A stretch of 50,552 nucleotides of DNA from JADFRG01 sp964590515 (lineage in GTDB: Bacteria > Chloroflexota > Anaerolineae > Anaerolineales > E44-bin32): positions 1 through 50,552 of the forward strand of contig CAZPZD010000013.1 in NCBI GenBank assembly GCA_964590515.1, written 5' to 3'. The translations under genes were made by a program, and so were the position numbers. Shown one piece after another: positions 23,655-30,676 of the stretch; the stretch's first letter is position 1; each line of letters starts with the position of its first letter. Under the pieces are notes generated by a model. It was given only the letters and a program-made list of their open reading frames with translations, did no database searches and was not told the DNA's origin.

Positions 23655-24809
23655 CTACCTCGTACTGGAGCGAGTGGTCGGTGGTTTGAGCAGGCGGTCG
23701 AGTTCCTGCTGTTCCTTGCGCTGCGAACGGAAGAAGTCCTTCATGAACGCCGAGCGCCGCAGGCGGATCGCCATGGGAGCCACCGCTCGCACATCCTTGG
23801 GCGAGGCCAGCAGTCGGCCGTCGGCAATCGCGTGGGCCCGGGCGGCTTCGAAGAGGGTGATCTCGGCCCGCAGCGAGTCGATCCCCAACTGCTTGATCAG
23901 GCCAAGCCCAAACCGCTCTGCCTGGCGCGACAGCTCCACTTTGGGCAGCGCCTCCCGGGCAGCTTGGAGCTCAGTCCGAACCGACTCCGTTGTCAGGGCG
24001 TACTCGCGAATTACTTGTCGGGGATTGCTCCGAAAGGAGATGGCCCTCCGATAGCCCTCCAGCCGCAGTGGCTTGCTCTGTAAGCCGCGCACCAATATCC
24101 GCAGCCCGAATCGGTCGAGGATCTGGGGCCGCAAGCGGCCCTCCTCCGGGTTCATCGAGCCGATCAGCACGAAGCGGGAGCGATAACTGGCCGCAGTCCC
24201 GCCTCGCCGCACCGTATACGAGCCTTGGGCCGCTGCGTCCAGAATCGAGTCGACGATCTCGTCTGAGAGTAGGTTCACCTCATCGACATAAAGCAGGTTC
24301 CGATCGGCCCGGGCCAGAATCCCTCTCCTCAATCGCATTCGGCGCGGCATCGGCGCGTGCTCATCGATCCCACCAATCACGTCGTCCAAGCCGGAGTTCA
24401 AGGGCAATTCGATGAGCTGGACCCGATCGCGGTAGGTGAGCGATTGACCCTCTCCGTATTTGCGGGCGCAATCCGGGCAGACCTCGTCCAAGCCGCCGCC
24501 CTCGAGGTCCTCTGGGAGGCAACCGTAGGAGCACAGACTCCGGGACACTTCGGGGAGCAGGCTGGCGAGACTGCGGACCGCAGTGGTCTTGCCGGTGCCT
24601 CGAGTCCCGATCAGCAGCACTCCATCAACGTTTGGGTTGATGAGACCCAGCAGCAATGCCAGTTTCATCTCGGGCTGGCCCACGATCGCCAAGAAGGGGA
24701 AAGGTAGCTGCTCGGCCAGCCCGAGTTCCTCGGTAAGCGGTGCTTCCAGGAACCGGCGCGAGCTCGCCCGATCCAATAGTTGCGTGAGGCTGCTGACTGG
24801 CTCGCTCAC
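23655..24809 (-). CDS. Magnesium-chelatase subunit I-like AAA+ ATPase
   Basis: A 384-aa AAA+ ATPase closest in pattern to BchI/ChlI. It has Walker A GTRGTGKTT near residue 70, a cysteine-bearing insert (CSYGCLPEDLEGG...CPDC) typical of that branch, the IGGIDEHA segment, Walker B LLYVDEVNLL, and sensor/arginine-finger segments SMNPEEGRLRPQILDRFG. In chlorophyll makers it works with the D and H subunits on protoporphyrin; neither is in the window and no other tetrapyrrole gene is near, so cobalt chelation or a MoxR-like chaperone role is equally possible. The GTG start shares GTGA with the thioesterase stop. Confidence 0.85.
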   Translation of the reverse strand: MSEPVSSLTQLLDRASSRRFLEAPLTEELGLAEQLPFPFLAIVGQPEMKLALLLGLINPNVDGVLLIGTRGTGKTTAVRSLASLLPEVSRSLCSYGCLPEDLEGGGLDEVCPDCARKYGEGQSLTYRDRVQLIELPLNSGLDDVIGGIDEHAPMPRRMRLRRGILARADRNLLYVDEVNLLSDEIVDSILDAAAQGSYTVRRGGTAASYRSRFVLIGSMNPEEGRLRPQILDRFGLRILVRGLQSKPLRLEGYRRAISFRSNPRQVIREYALTTESVRTELQAAREALPKVELSRQAERFGLGLIKQLGIDSLRAEITLFEAARAHAIADGRLLASPKDVRAVAPMAIRLRRSAFMKDFFRSQRKEQQELDRLLKPPTTRSSTR

Positions 24810-25303
24810 GGATCCGCCTCCTGGGCTTCGTGTTTCAAGCGTGCCAGGCGATCCGCCTGGCGAAGTTCGCCCCGCGCCATCCGAAGCGATTCGGCCTCAG
24901 TCTCCGCGATCAACCTGGGTACCAGGGTCGGCCGGCTGGATTCATCCAGGGCAACATAGACCAGGTATGCGGTGTTGGTGTGGGTGCGAATGGCGGTCAG
25001 GGGGTCTTCAGCCGTGACCTGCACCCGGGTCTCCAGCGATGAGTTCCCAACGAAGGTGACCTCTGCTTCCAGGATCACTAGGTCGCCGATGCGGATGGGC
25101 GAGTGGAAGCTCATCTGGTCAATCGCGACGGTGACGACGGGCTTCTGGGCGTGTCGGGCGGCGGCGAGGCCACCGGCTTCATCGGCGAGTTTCATGATCC
25201 AGCCTCCATGGACCGCACCTCGCAGATTGGCGAAATGCGGTTGCATGAGCTGGCTGAGGGTGACCCGGGAGGCGCTCACCGGTTTGGAGGAATTGGGGGT
25301 CAA
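24806..25303 (-). CDS. Acyl-CoA thioesterase, hotdog fold
   Basis: About 165 aa; hydrolyses acyl-CoA to free acid and CoA. The hotdog core has NLRGAVHGGWIMKLADEAGG with the HGG turn and active-site aspartate, then VTVAIDQMSFHSPIRIGD, typical of the cytosolic acyl-CoA hydrolase (YciA/Acot) branch. A basic helical tail follows. A GTG at 25348 would give 180 aa, but the TTG at 25303 overlaps the upstream stop (TTGA) and follows AGAGGA, so it is preferred. It is the middle gene of a three-gene operon ending in the ChlI-like ATPase. Confidence 0.85.
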   Translation of the reverse strand: MTPNSSKPVSASRVTLSQLMQPHFANLRGAVHGGWIMKLADEAGGLAAARHAQKPVVTVAIDQMSFHSPIRIGDLVILEAEVTFVGNSSLETRVQVTAEDPLTAIRTHTNTAYLVYVALDESSRPTLVPRLIAETEAESLRMARGELRQADRLARLKHEAQEADP

Positions 25304-25677
25304 TCCATATCCTCTTTGAATTCCCCGTGATCGGCGGTTGTGAGCCACTGGATATCCTCCTCAAAAATATCCATGATCTCGTAAGGAAGCTCGGCCATCA
25401 TCGGAGGGAGCGGGACGGTCGCCGGAGGGCGGATCTTCCCCGGCGCTGCGGGAGAGCTGCGCCGCTCCATCTTCTTTTCCAGGACCCGCTTGCGAAGGAT
25501 GCGCGGTTCTGCGGTGATCCAGCCTGCGTAGACGCCATCGATGTTGAAGACCTGCTTTTCGGCAGTCACCCAGCCGATCCATTCGCCCATGGTGTTGTAG
25601 AGGTATGGGAAAACCATCAAGGCGGCCCAGTCGCCGCGAGTGGTGTAAATCGGAATGGGTTTACGGGTGGGGGCCAA
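25300..25677 (-). CDS. Hypothetical protein, 125 aa, Trp/Tyr-rich beta repeats
   Basis: I do not recognise a named family. The first 65 residues contain three related short units (GDWAALMVFPYLYNT, GEWIGWVTAEKQVFN, GVYAGWITAEPRILR), suggesting a small beta-sheet barrel with repeated G-x-Y/W-x-G-W turns. A basic Pro-rich linker and an acidic tail follow. There is no signal or membrane segment. It starts with a TTG about 20 bases behind a TATAAT and overlaps the thioesterase gene, which supports its being expressed. Confidence 0.65.
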   Translation of the reverse strand: MAPTRKPIPIYTTRGDWAALMVFPYLYNTMGEWIGWVTAEKQVFNIDGVYAGWITAEPRILRKRVLEKKMERRSSPAAPGKIRPPATVPLPPMMAELPYEIMDIFEEDIQWLTTADHGEFKEDMD

Positions 25678-25695
25678 TGGTCTACCTGACTACCG

Positions 25696-25701
25696 ATTAT
25701 A
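25696..25701 (-). promoter_or_regulatory. Putative -10 box of the thioesterase operon
   Basis: A perfect TATAAT 18 bases upstream of the TTG start of the hypothetical gene. The -35 is weak. Confidence 0.45.
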
Positions 25702-25742
25702 CAAGCCGGGGGCGCCGGCACTGATTACGACTGGCTTTCAGC

Positions 25743-26210
25743 TCAGCCGGCGTCCGAGTAGGTCCATACTCGATTCGCCCCGAAGTTCCAAAACAAGACC
25801 ACGATAACCGCACCGGCCAGCGCCAGGTTGGAACCCAGGGCAACCGCTTCAATTGAAAAGCCAACTTTAGGGAGGATCGGCAGTACCCGTTCTGCGAAAG
25901 CGACCATGCCCGGTTCGGCCAACACAAAGATTGGGGTGCGTATAGCCAAGCCGACCAGATTGACGAGCACAAACTGAGATGCCTGCTGGCGCCAATCTTT
26001 GCTGCGTGAGTCGGGGTAGGTCCAGAATCGATTCCAAAAGAAGTTGCTGGTAAGCGCCGCGCTGAAGGAGAGGGCCTGGGAGAGGATCGCTGGAATCCCG
26101 AGGCCGCCCCGGAACAGATTGAACGCGCCGAAATCGACAACCGCACCGATCGTGCCGACGATAGCGAACTTCGTGAAACGGGTGAATTCGCGTCGGGCAC
26201 GCTCGCTCAC
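25743..26210 (-). CDS. GtrA-like membrane protein
   Basis: A 155-aa four-helix membrane protein of the GtrA family, thought to move lipid-linked sugars across the membrane or assist that step. The first helix KFAIVGTIGAVVDFGAFNL, the SNFFWNRFWTYPDS loop and the final FGANRVWTY repeat of the NRxWTY motif are diagnostic. A GTG start shares GTGA with the stop of the upstream nucleotide-sugar enzyme, linking sugar-nucleotide synthesis and lipid-linked glycan export. Confidence 0.9.
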   Translation of the reverse strand: MSERARREFTRFTKFAIVGTIGAVVDFGAFNLFRGGLGIPAILSQALSFSAALTSNFFWNRFWTYPDSRSKDWRQQASQFVLVNLVGLAIRTPIFVLAEPGMVAFAERVLPILPKVGFSIEAVALGSNLALAGAVIVVLFWNFGANRVWTYSDAG

Positions 26211-27157
26211 AATCGCCTCCGGAAATCCTCGATGGTGCGTTGCAGCCCGTCCTCCAAATCGATTCGCGGCTCCCAGGCGAGCAGCTCTTTGGCACGGCTG
26301 ATATCCGGCCTGCGCTGTTGCGGGTCGGCTGGGCCGCGCCGTTCAGCGAGCACCTGGAGGCCCGCCCGGCTGCCGGTCAGCCTGAGGACGGTCTCGGCCA
26401 ATTCGCGAACGGTAATTTCATGCGGGTTCCCCAGATTGACTGGGTCGTGGACCGCGGTGAGCATCAGGCGGGAGAGTCCCTCGATCAGATCGTCGATGAA
26501 ACAGAAGCTGCGGGTCTGTAGTCCATCGCCATAAATCGTAAGTGGCTGGTTTGCGAGGGCCTGGCCGAGGAAGTTCGGAACGACTCGTCCGTCGTCCAGC
26601 CGCATCCGGGGTCCGTAGGTGTTGAACACCCGGGCGATCCGGGTGTCGAGTCCATGGTAACGGTGGTAGGCGGTGGTGATCGCCTCGGCGAACCGCTTGG
26701 CTTCGTCGTACATCGAGCGCGGACCGACCGGATCAACGTGCCCCCAGTAGTCCTCACGCTGTGGATGCACCTGCGGGTCCCCATAGACTTCGGAAGTGGA
26801 GGTGAGCAGAAAAACTGCCTGATTGGCTCGGGCCAGTCCGAGGGCGTTGTGGGTGCCTAGGGCCCCGACCTTGAGAGTTTGGATTGGGAGTTGAGGATAC
26901 CCATAAGGTGAGGTGGGATTGGGGCTGGCAGGCGAGGCCAGATGCCAGATAAGGTCGACCTTGCCGGGCACCTTGATAAAGTTTGAAACGTCTTGCTGAA
27001 TGTGGCTAAAGCGCTGGTGGCCGGCAAGATGGGCGATGTTCTCGGCCTGCCCAGTCACCAGGTTGTCGATAGCGACGACTTCGTGCCCGTCGGCCAGCAG
27101 GCGGTCGCAAAGATGTGATCCAATGAAACCGGCCCCCCCGGTTATGACGATTCGCAC
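26207..27157 (-). CDS. NAD-dependent SDR, UDP-glucuronate decarboxylase-like
   Basis: A 316-aa extended short-chain dehydrogenase. The Rossmann glycine motif GGAGFIG (7-13), the serine region LTSTSEVYGDP and the catalytic Y150-x3-K154 are intact. The segments HPQREDYWGHVDP, RVFNTYGPRMRLDDGRVV and YGDGLQTRSFCF strongly resemble UDP-glucuronate decarboxylases, which make UDP-xylose; dTDP-glucose dehydratase or UDP-galactose epimerase activity is less likely. The GTG start follows AAGGAGG. It lies downstream of two lipoprotein genes and overlaps GtrA, suggesting a surface glycan role. Confidence 0.87.
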   Translation of the reverse strand: MRIVITGGAGFIGSHLCDRLLADGHEVVAIDNLVTGQAENIAHLAGHQRFSHIQQDVSNFIKVPGKVDLIWHLASPASPNPTSPYGYPQLPIQTLKVGALGTHNALGLARANQAVFLLTSTSEVYGDPQVHPQREDYWGHVDPVGPRSMYDEAKRFAEAITTAYHRYHGLDTRIARVFNTYGPRMRLDDGRVVPNFLGQALANQPLTIYGDGLQTRSFCFIDDLIEGLSRLMLTAVHDPVNLGNPHEITVRELAETVLRLTGSRAGLQVLAERRGPADPQQRRPDISRAKELLAWEPRIDLEDGLQRTIEDFRRRL

Positions 27158-27185
27158 CCGATTCGATCCTCCTTCGCCGATTCCG

Positions 27186-28766
27186 TCATGGCCTCCAATC
27201 GAAGGCGATGGTCAGCCCATCGCCGGTGAGCGGCTGTCCGCTGCCGCCCGCCACATCGACAACCCAGAGATCACCGCGATAAACAAGGGCTAACCTGGCA
27301 CCGCTTGGCGACCAGGCCGCGGGGGCGAGCTCCGCTTGACCAACCCCAGGGTCACCTTCCGCCGGAAAGATCGCTCGAAGGTTGCTGCCGTCGCGGTCCA
27401 TGACCATCAAACGGTATGCGCTCTGTTCGCTCTTTAGCGGGGTCAGGGCCTGGAGGAAGACGACCTGACCGGAAATCTCTCCGCTCTCAAGGATCTGGAC
27501 GGGCGAGGCCGAGGGATAGGCAAACATTCCGGTCCGACCAACCAGCGAAATCTCTGCGCCGCTTGGCCAATTCACTGCGATCAAGTCAAAAATCGGCGAA
27601 GACCCCGGCTCCTCGAAGCCCAGCGGAGATCCGTGGTCCACCAGATAGAGAGTGCGGCTGTTGGACCCCCAGGCAACGCCCGGCACCCAGGCCCAATCGC
27701 TGCCGGTCAGATACGGGGTCAGCGGGAAGAGCGGCTCAAAGCCCGGGTCGCGCGAGTCAATCAGGCCCACTTCGTCCGGCCGGGCATAGGCCAGGTGAAC
27801 GCCGTCCGGTGCCCAGGCGAAGGAGGTTCCCCACCATCCGTAAAGTCCTCCCGGATTGGTGGGGAGCAGCGATTCCCTGCCCACGATCCTCCCAGCCGGG
27901 CTCAGTGTCAACAGCACCAGGTCATTGTTGGCCTGCCAGCCCGGGGGCGAGGGACGCGGTTCGACGGTCGAGTAGGCCAGAACGGAACTTTCCGGGTCCG
28001 GGGACCAGTCGGCAAAGTGCACCACGTTGCGCGCACTCGTGTCGATAGCCGCCGCGGTTGGATCCTCAAGGTCGATCACCCAGAGGGAGTTGAAGTCGGT
28101 CTCGTTCTCCACCTCGCCCCGGGTGAACGCCAGCCAGCGGCCATCTGGGGAAAGATTGAAAACCTGGCCATCGAGATCACCTGACACGACCACCGGCCGC
28201 CGATTGGCGGAATTACCTTCAATGAGCCAAGCGTTGCCGCCTGAAAGGTACGCTAGAGTCCCCTCGAGGCTAAGCGGGGAGTGAGCGGCTTGGGACCCTA
28301 CCATGATGATCTCGGGCATCGGTTCCTGGGAAACGCTGTGCAGGAAAATCTGGCGTGAAATCAGCTCGCCCTCTTCCTCCAGCACCCGATAGGTGATCTC
28401 CTCAAGCCCATTTGTGCCGGCTTGCAAGAGCCGGGTCTCTCCCTCGGGCAGTCCCTCATTGCGGACGGTCTGCCGGGCGAACGGCAGAACTTGCGATTGC
28501 ACTTCGAATCGTTCGGTCCGTCGCCACAGCTCAATCTGTGCGCCGTCTGTGAGCACGGCATAAACTGCCGGCTCAACCCGGTCGAGCTCACCCATCTGAA
28601 TTCCGGCGAGCTCGACCGCGGCCTGTACCGTGGATCCGGCGGGAAGGTTGACTTCCCGCCGATCACCATCTACCGCAATACTGACCAGGATCGTCCCCGC
28701 GGTGGCCTTCGGGCCGACGCAGGCAGTGAGCAGAAGGAACAGGAGTGTGGAGAGGGTCTGTCTCAT
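27186..28766 (-). CDS. Lipoprotein with DUF348, G5 and beta-propeller domains
   Basis: A 526-aa exported lipoprotein. The signal peptide ends in the lipobox LTAC (Cys16). A DUF348-like ubiquitin-fold (about 25-90) and a G5 domain (about 95-170, ending EPMPEIIMVGSQ) follow, then a TolB/WD40-like propeller with repeats such as LSPDGRWLAFTRG, WAPDGVHLAYARPD and WSPSGARLALVYRGDLWVVD. G5 domains bind cell-wall sugars, so the propeller is probably displayed at the envelope. The ATG giving the lipobox is used rather than upstream codons. It lies 34 bases after another lipoprotein gene. Confidence 0.85.
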   Translation of the reverse strand: MRQTLSTLLFLLLTACVGPKATAGTILVSIAVDGDRREVNLPAGSTVQAAVELAGIQMGELDRVEPAVYAVLTDGAQIELWRRTERFEVQSQVLPFARQTVRNEGLPEGETRLLQAGTNGLEEITYRVLEEEGELISRQIFLHSVSQEPMPEIIMVGSQAAHSPLSLEGTLAYLSGGNAWLIEGNSANRRPVVVSGDLDGQVFNLSPDGRWLAFTRGEVENETDFNSLWVIDLEDPTAAAIDTSARNVVHFADWSPDPESSVLAYSTVEPRPSPPGWQANNDLVLLTLSPAGRIVGRESLLPTNPGGLYGWWGTSFAWAPDGVHLAYARPDEVGLIDSRDPGFEPLFPLTPYLTGSDWAWVPGVAWGSNSRTLYLVDHGSPLGFEEPGSSPIFDLIAVNWPSGAEISLVGRTGMFAYPSASPVQILESGEISGQVVFLQALTPLKSEQSAYRLMVMDRDGSNLRAIFPAEGDPGVGQAELAPAAWSPSGARLALVYRGDLWVVDVAGGSGQPLTGDGLTIAFDWRP

Positions 28767-28794
28767 TGTGGAGCAGATGTCCCGTTGGTATAAT
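28766..28794 (+). promoter_or_regulatory. Putative antisense promoter between lipoprotein genes
   Basis: TTGTGG, 17 bases, TATAAT on the plus strand, pointing into the 3' end of the minus-strand lipoprotein gene. No plus-strand gene lies within 600 bases, so it may drive an antisense RNA or be fortuitous. Confidence 0.35.
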
Positions 28795-28800
28795 CGCCCG

Positions 28801-29394
28801 CTACCGAAGCTCGCCGACAATCACGGCTTCCCCATCGGCAATGGCGAGCGATGTGATTCGGATCCCCGTGGCCACCGAACCGAGTTTGCCAGTGAAGGCC
28901 TCGGTTAGCAAATCTGAGAGACCTTGTTTCAGCGTGTCAGGGAGCGGAACTGGACCGACTTCAGCGGTCGTGACATTGAAGGCCAAGACACCCTCGGAAT
29001 CAAACTGCGGTTGAATGCTCAACAGGGCGCTCGCCTCTAGTGGTCCGGCGCTTGCGACTCCAAAGATTTGGATCTCTCCCGCTCGCAGCCAGACTTGCGG
29101 CTCCTTCAGGAGCGGGTTCTCGCCATCCGCCATTCGGGCTGCAAGGAATGCGGTCAGCTGTCGTTCGGTGATGACCACCCTAACCCGGCCGTCAACCGGA
29201 TCGGCCTCGAATGCCGCCAGCCAGTTCTCTTCCAGCTGCTGCGCTTCCAGCGTCGAGACCTGGATAGGTTCTGAGGGTGGGCTGGGGCCTCCGACATTGA
29301 TCTGGCAGGCCAAGCCGACCAAGATCAGACCGAGGGCTGAAAGACCAAGGCGCAGCCGGAGTATGCGAGCAGGTTTCGCCTCGAATTGGCTCAT
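28801..29394 (-). CDS. Lipoprotein, 197 aa, unknown function
   Basis: The signal peptide has lipobox VGLAC (Cys30). The mature part resembles, at pattern level, small lipid-binding-type envelope proteins: ITERQLTAFLAARM, alternating strands EIQIFGVASAG and SALLSIQPQF, then AEVGPVPLPDTLKQGLSDLL. I cannot name a family with confidence; an LmeA/DUF2993-like or YpmS-like fold is a guess. The ATG at 29394 is chosen since it yields a clean signal peptide and sits behind TGC-TATAAT; the longer frame runs into scpB. It is probably first in an operon with the G5 lipoprotein and the sugar genes. Confidence 0.78.
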   Translation of the reverse strand: MSQFEAKPARILRLRLGLSALGLILVGLACQINVGGPSPPSEPIQVSTLEAQQLEENWLAAFEADPVDGRVRVVITERQLTAFLAARMADGENPLLKEPQVWLRAGEIQIFGVASAGPLEASALLSIQPQFDSEGVLAFNVTTAEVGPVPLPDTLKQGLSDLLTEAFTGKLGSVATGIRITSLAIADGEAVIVGELR

Positions 29395-29415
29395 GGGCTT
29401 GAAAAACGGGGCGGG

Positions 29416-29421
29416 ATTATA
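29416..29421 (-). promoter_or_regulatory. Extended -10 box of the lipoprotein operon
   Basis: TGC-TATAAT within GCATGCTATAATC, identical over 13 bases to the promoter core at 21.19 kb. It is 22 bases from the lipoprotein ATG and overlaps the scpB start region. Confidence 0.55.
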
Positions 29422-29423
29422 GC

Positions 29424-29954
29424 ATGCAGGCAAATCTGGAGCCGCTTCGGCAACGACTGGAGGCAGTGCTCCTAGCTGCCCCCGGACCCGCGAGTCTCGA
29501 ACAGCTGGCGGCCGCACTCCTGGTCTCGCCGGCCCTAGTGGACCAAGCCCTGGCGGATCTGGAAGCCGATTACCGCGAGCGTGGGCTGCGCCTGCAACGC
29601 CATCGAGGCCTCGCTCAGCTCACGACGGCCCCTGAGTACGCGGAGGACGTCGAACGATTCTTGCAGCTGGACAGCCGGTCTCGGTTGAGCCGGGCTGCAG
29701 TTGAGGTGCTCGCTATCATCGGGTATAAGCAGCCGGTGACGAGGCCCGCCATCGATTCCATCCGGGGAGTCAATTCAGATGCCTCACTCAAAACCTTGCT
29801 TCGCCATGGCCTGATCGAGGAGATAGGCCGGAGCGGGGGACCCGGCCGGCCAATTCTCTACGGCACCAGCCCGGAGTTCCTTCAGCATTTCGGGCTGAAC
29901 TCGCTGGATGAGCTCCCGCCGCTGGCGGAACCCGGTCCGACAGAGTCAAGTTGA
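29424..29954 (+). CDS. scpB: Segregation and condensation protein B
   Basis: A 176-aa winged-helix partner of SMC-ScpA in chromosome condensation. The tandem winged helices are recognisable: LEAVLLAAPGPASLEQLA at the N-terminus, and LSRAAVEVLAIIGYKQPVTR followed by GVNSDASLKTLLRHGLIEE. scpA is not upstream. The start ATG lies two bases downstream of the divergent lipoprotein's -10 and has no ribosome site, so leaderless initiation is possible; later starts would truncate the domain. It shares TTGA with rluB. Confidence 0.92.
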   Translation: MQANLEPLRQRLEAVLLAAPGPASLEQLAAALLVSPALVDQALADLEADYRERGLRLQRHRGLAQLTTAPEYAEDVERFLQLDSRSRLSRAAVEVLAIIGYKQPVTRPAIDSIRGVNSDASLKTLLRHGLIEEIGRSGGPGRPILYGTSPEFLQHFGLNSLDELPPLAEPGPTESS

Positions 29955-30673
29955 CCGCACCGAAACTCCAGAAGCTGATGGCCCAGGCGGGTCATGGTTC
30001 GCGACGAGCCTGCGAACAGATCATCCGTGAAGGTCGGGTGACTGTCAACAACCAGCGCGCCGAGATCGGTTTGCGGGCAGACCCACAAACCGATGTGATT
30101 CTGGTTGACGGTCATCCCCTGAGTCCGGCGCAGCCGCTGACCTACATCCTGTTCCACAAGCCTATTGGAGTCTTGTGCTCAGCTCGTTCGCAGGGTGGAT
30201 GGCCGACGGTAACTGAGCTGGTCGAATCGCCGGTGCGACTGTATCCGGTCGGCCGGCTCGACCTGGACAGCGAAGGTCTCGTGCTGCTTACCAACGATGG
30301 GGGGCTGGCCAACCGTCTCACCCATCCAAGCTGGGGACATGAGAAGGAATACCGGGTTCTGCTTGACCAAGTTCCGTCCGATGATCAGCTCCGGAAGTGG
30401 TGCGAGGGGGTTACCCTGCCGGACGCCCGTCGTACCGGCCCCGCTCGGGCCTGGATGGAGGCCGATTCTGGCGAGGGGCCCTGGTTGAGAGTCGTCCTGA
30501 CCCAAGGAATGAAGCGCCAGATCCGTGAGACGGCCGAGGCCCTCGGACTGAAGGTCAAGCGACTGATCCGGGTTCGATTGGGAACTCTCGGGCTGGGGGA
30601 TCTCAGCCCGGGGACCTGGCGCGATCTTACCGATCGAGAGATGATTCTGTTGCGGTCTGATAACGAGAGGTAA
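29951..30673 (+). CDS. rluB: 23S rRNA pseudouridine synthase (RluB/RsuA family)
   Basis: A 240-aa enzyme isomerising a uridine of ribosomal RNA. The N-terminal S4 RNA-binding domain (LMAQAGHGSRRACEQIIREG) is followed by the catalytic motif GRLDLDSEGLVLLTNDG with nucleophile D104, and by the GMKRQIRETAEALG motif. The exact target (23S RluB-like or 16S RsuA-like) is not decidable by eye. A TTG start inside the TTGA overlap with scpB is used; the scpB-rluB order is common in bacteria. Confidence 0.92.
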   Translation: MTAPKLQKLMAQAGHGSRRACEQIIREGRVTVNNQRAEIGLRADPQTDVILVDGHPLSPAQPLTYILFHKPIGVLCSARSQGGWPTVTELVESPVRLYPVGRLDLDSEGLVLLTNDGGLANRLTHPSWGHEKEYRVLLDQVPSDDQLRKWCEGVTLPDARRTGPARAWMEADSGEGPWLRVVLTQGMKRQIRETAEALGLKVKRLIRVRLGTLGLGDLSPGTWRDLTDREMILLRSDNER

Positions 30674-30676
30674 CGA

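Noticed and set aside
25304..25348. A longer thioesterase from a GTG inside the upstream gene
   Set aside because: It would overlap the preceding gene by about 49 bases, whereas the TTG makes the usual 4-base overlap with a ribosome site.
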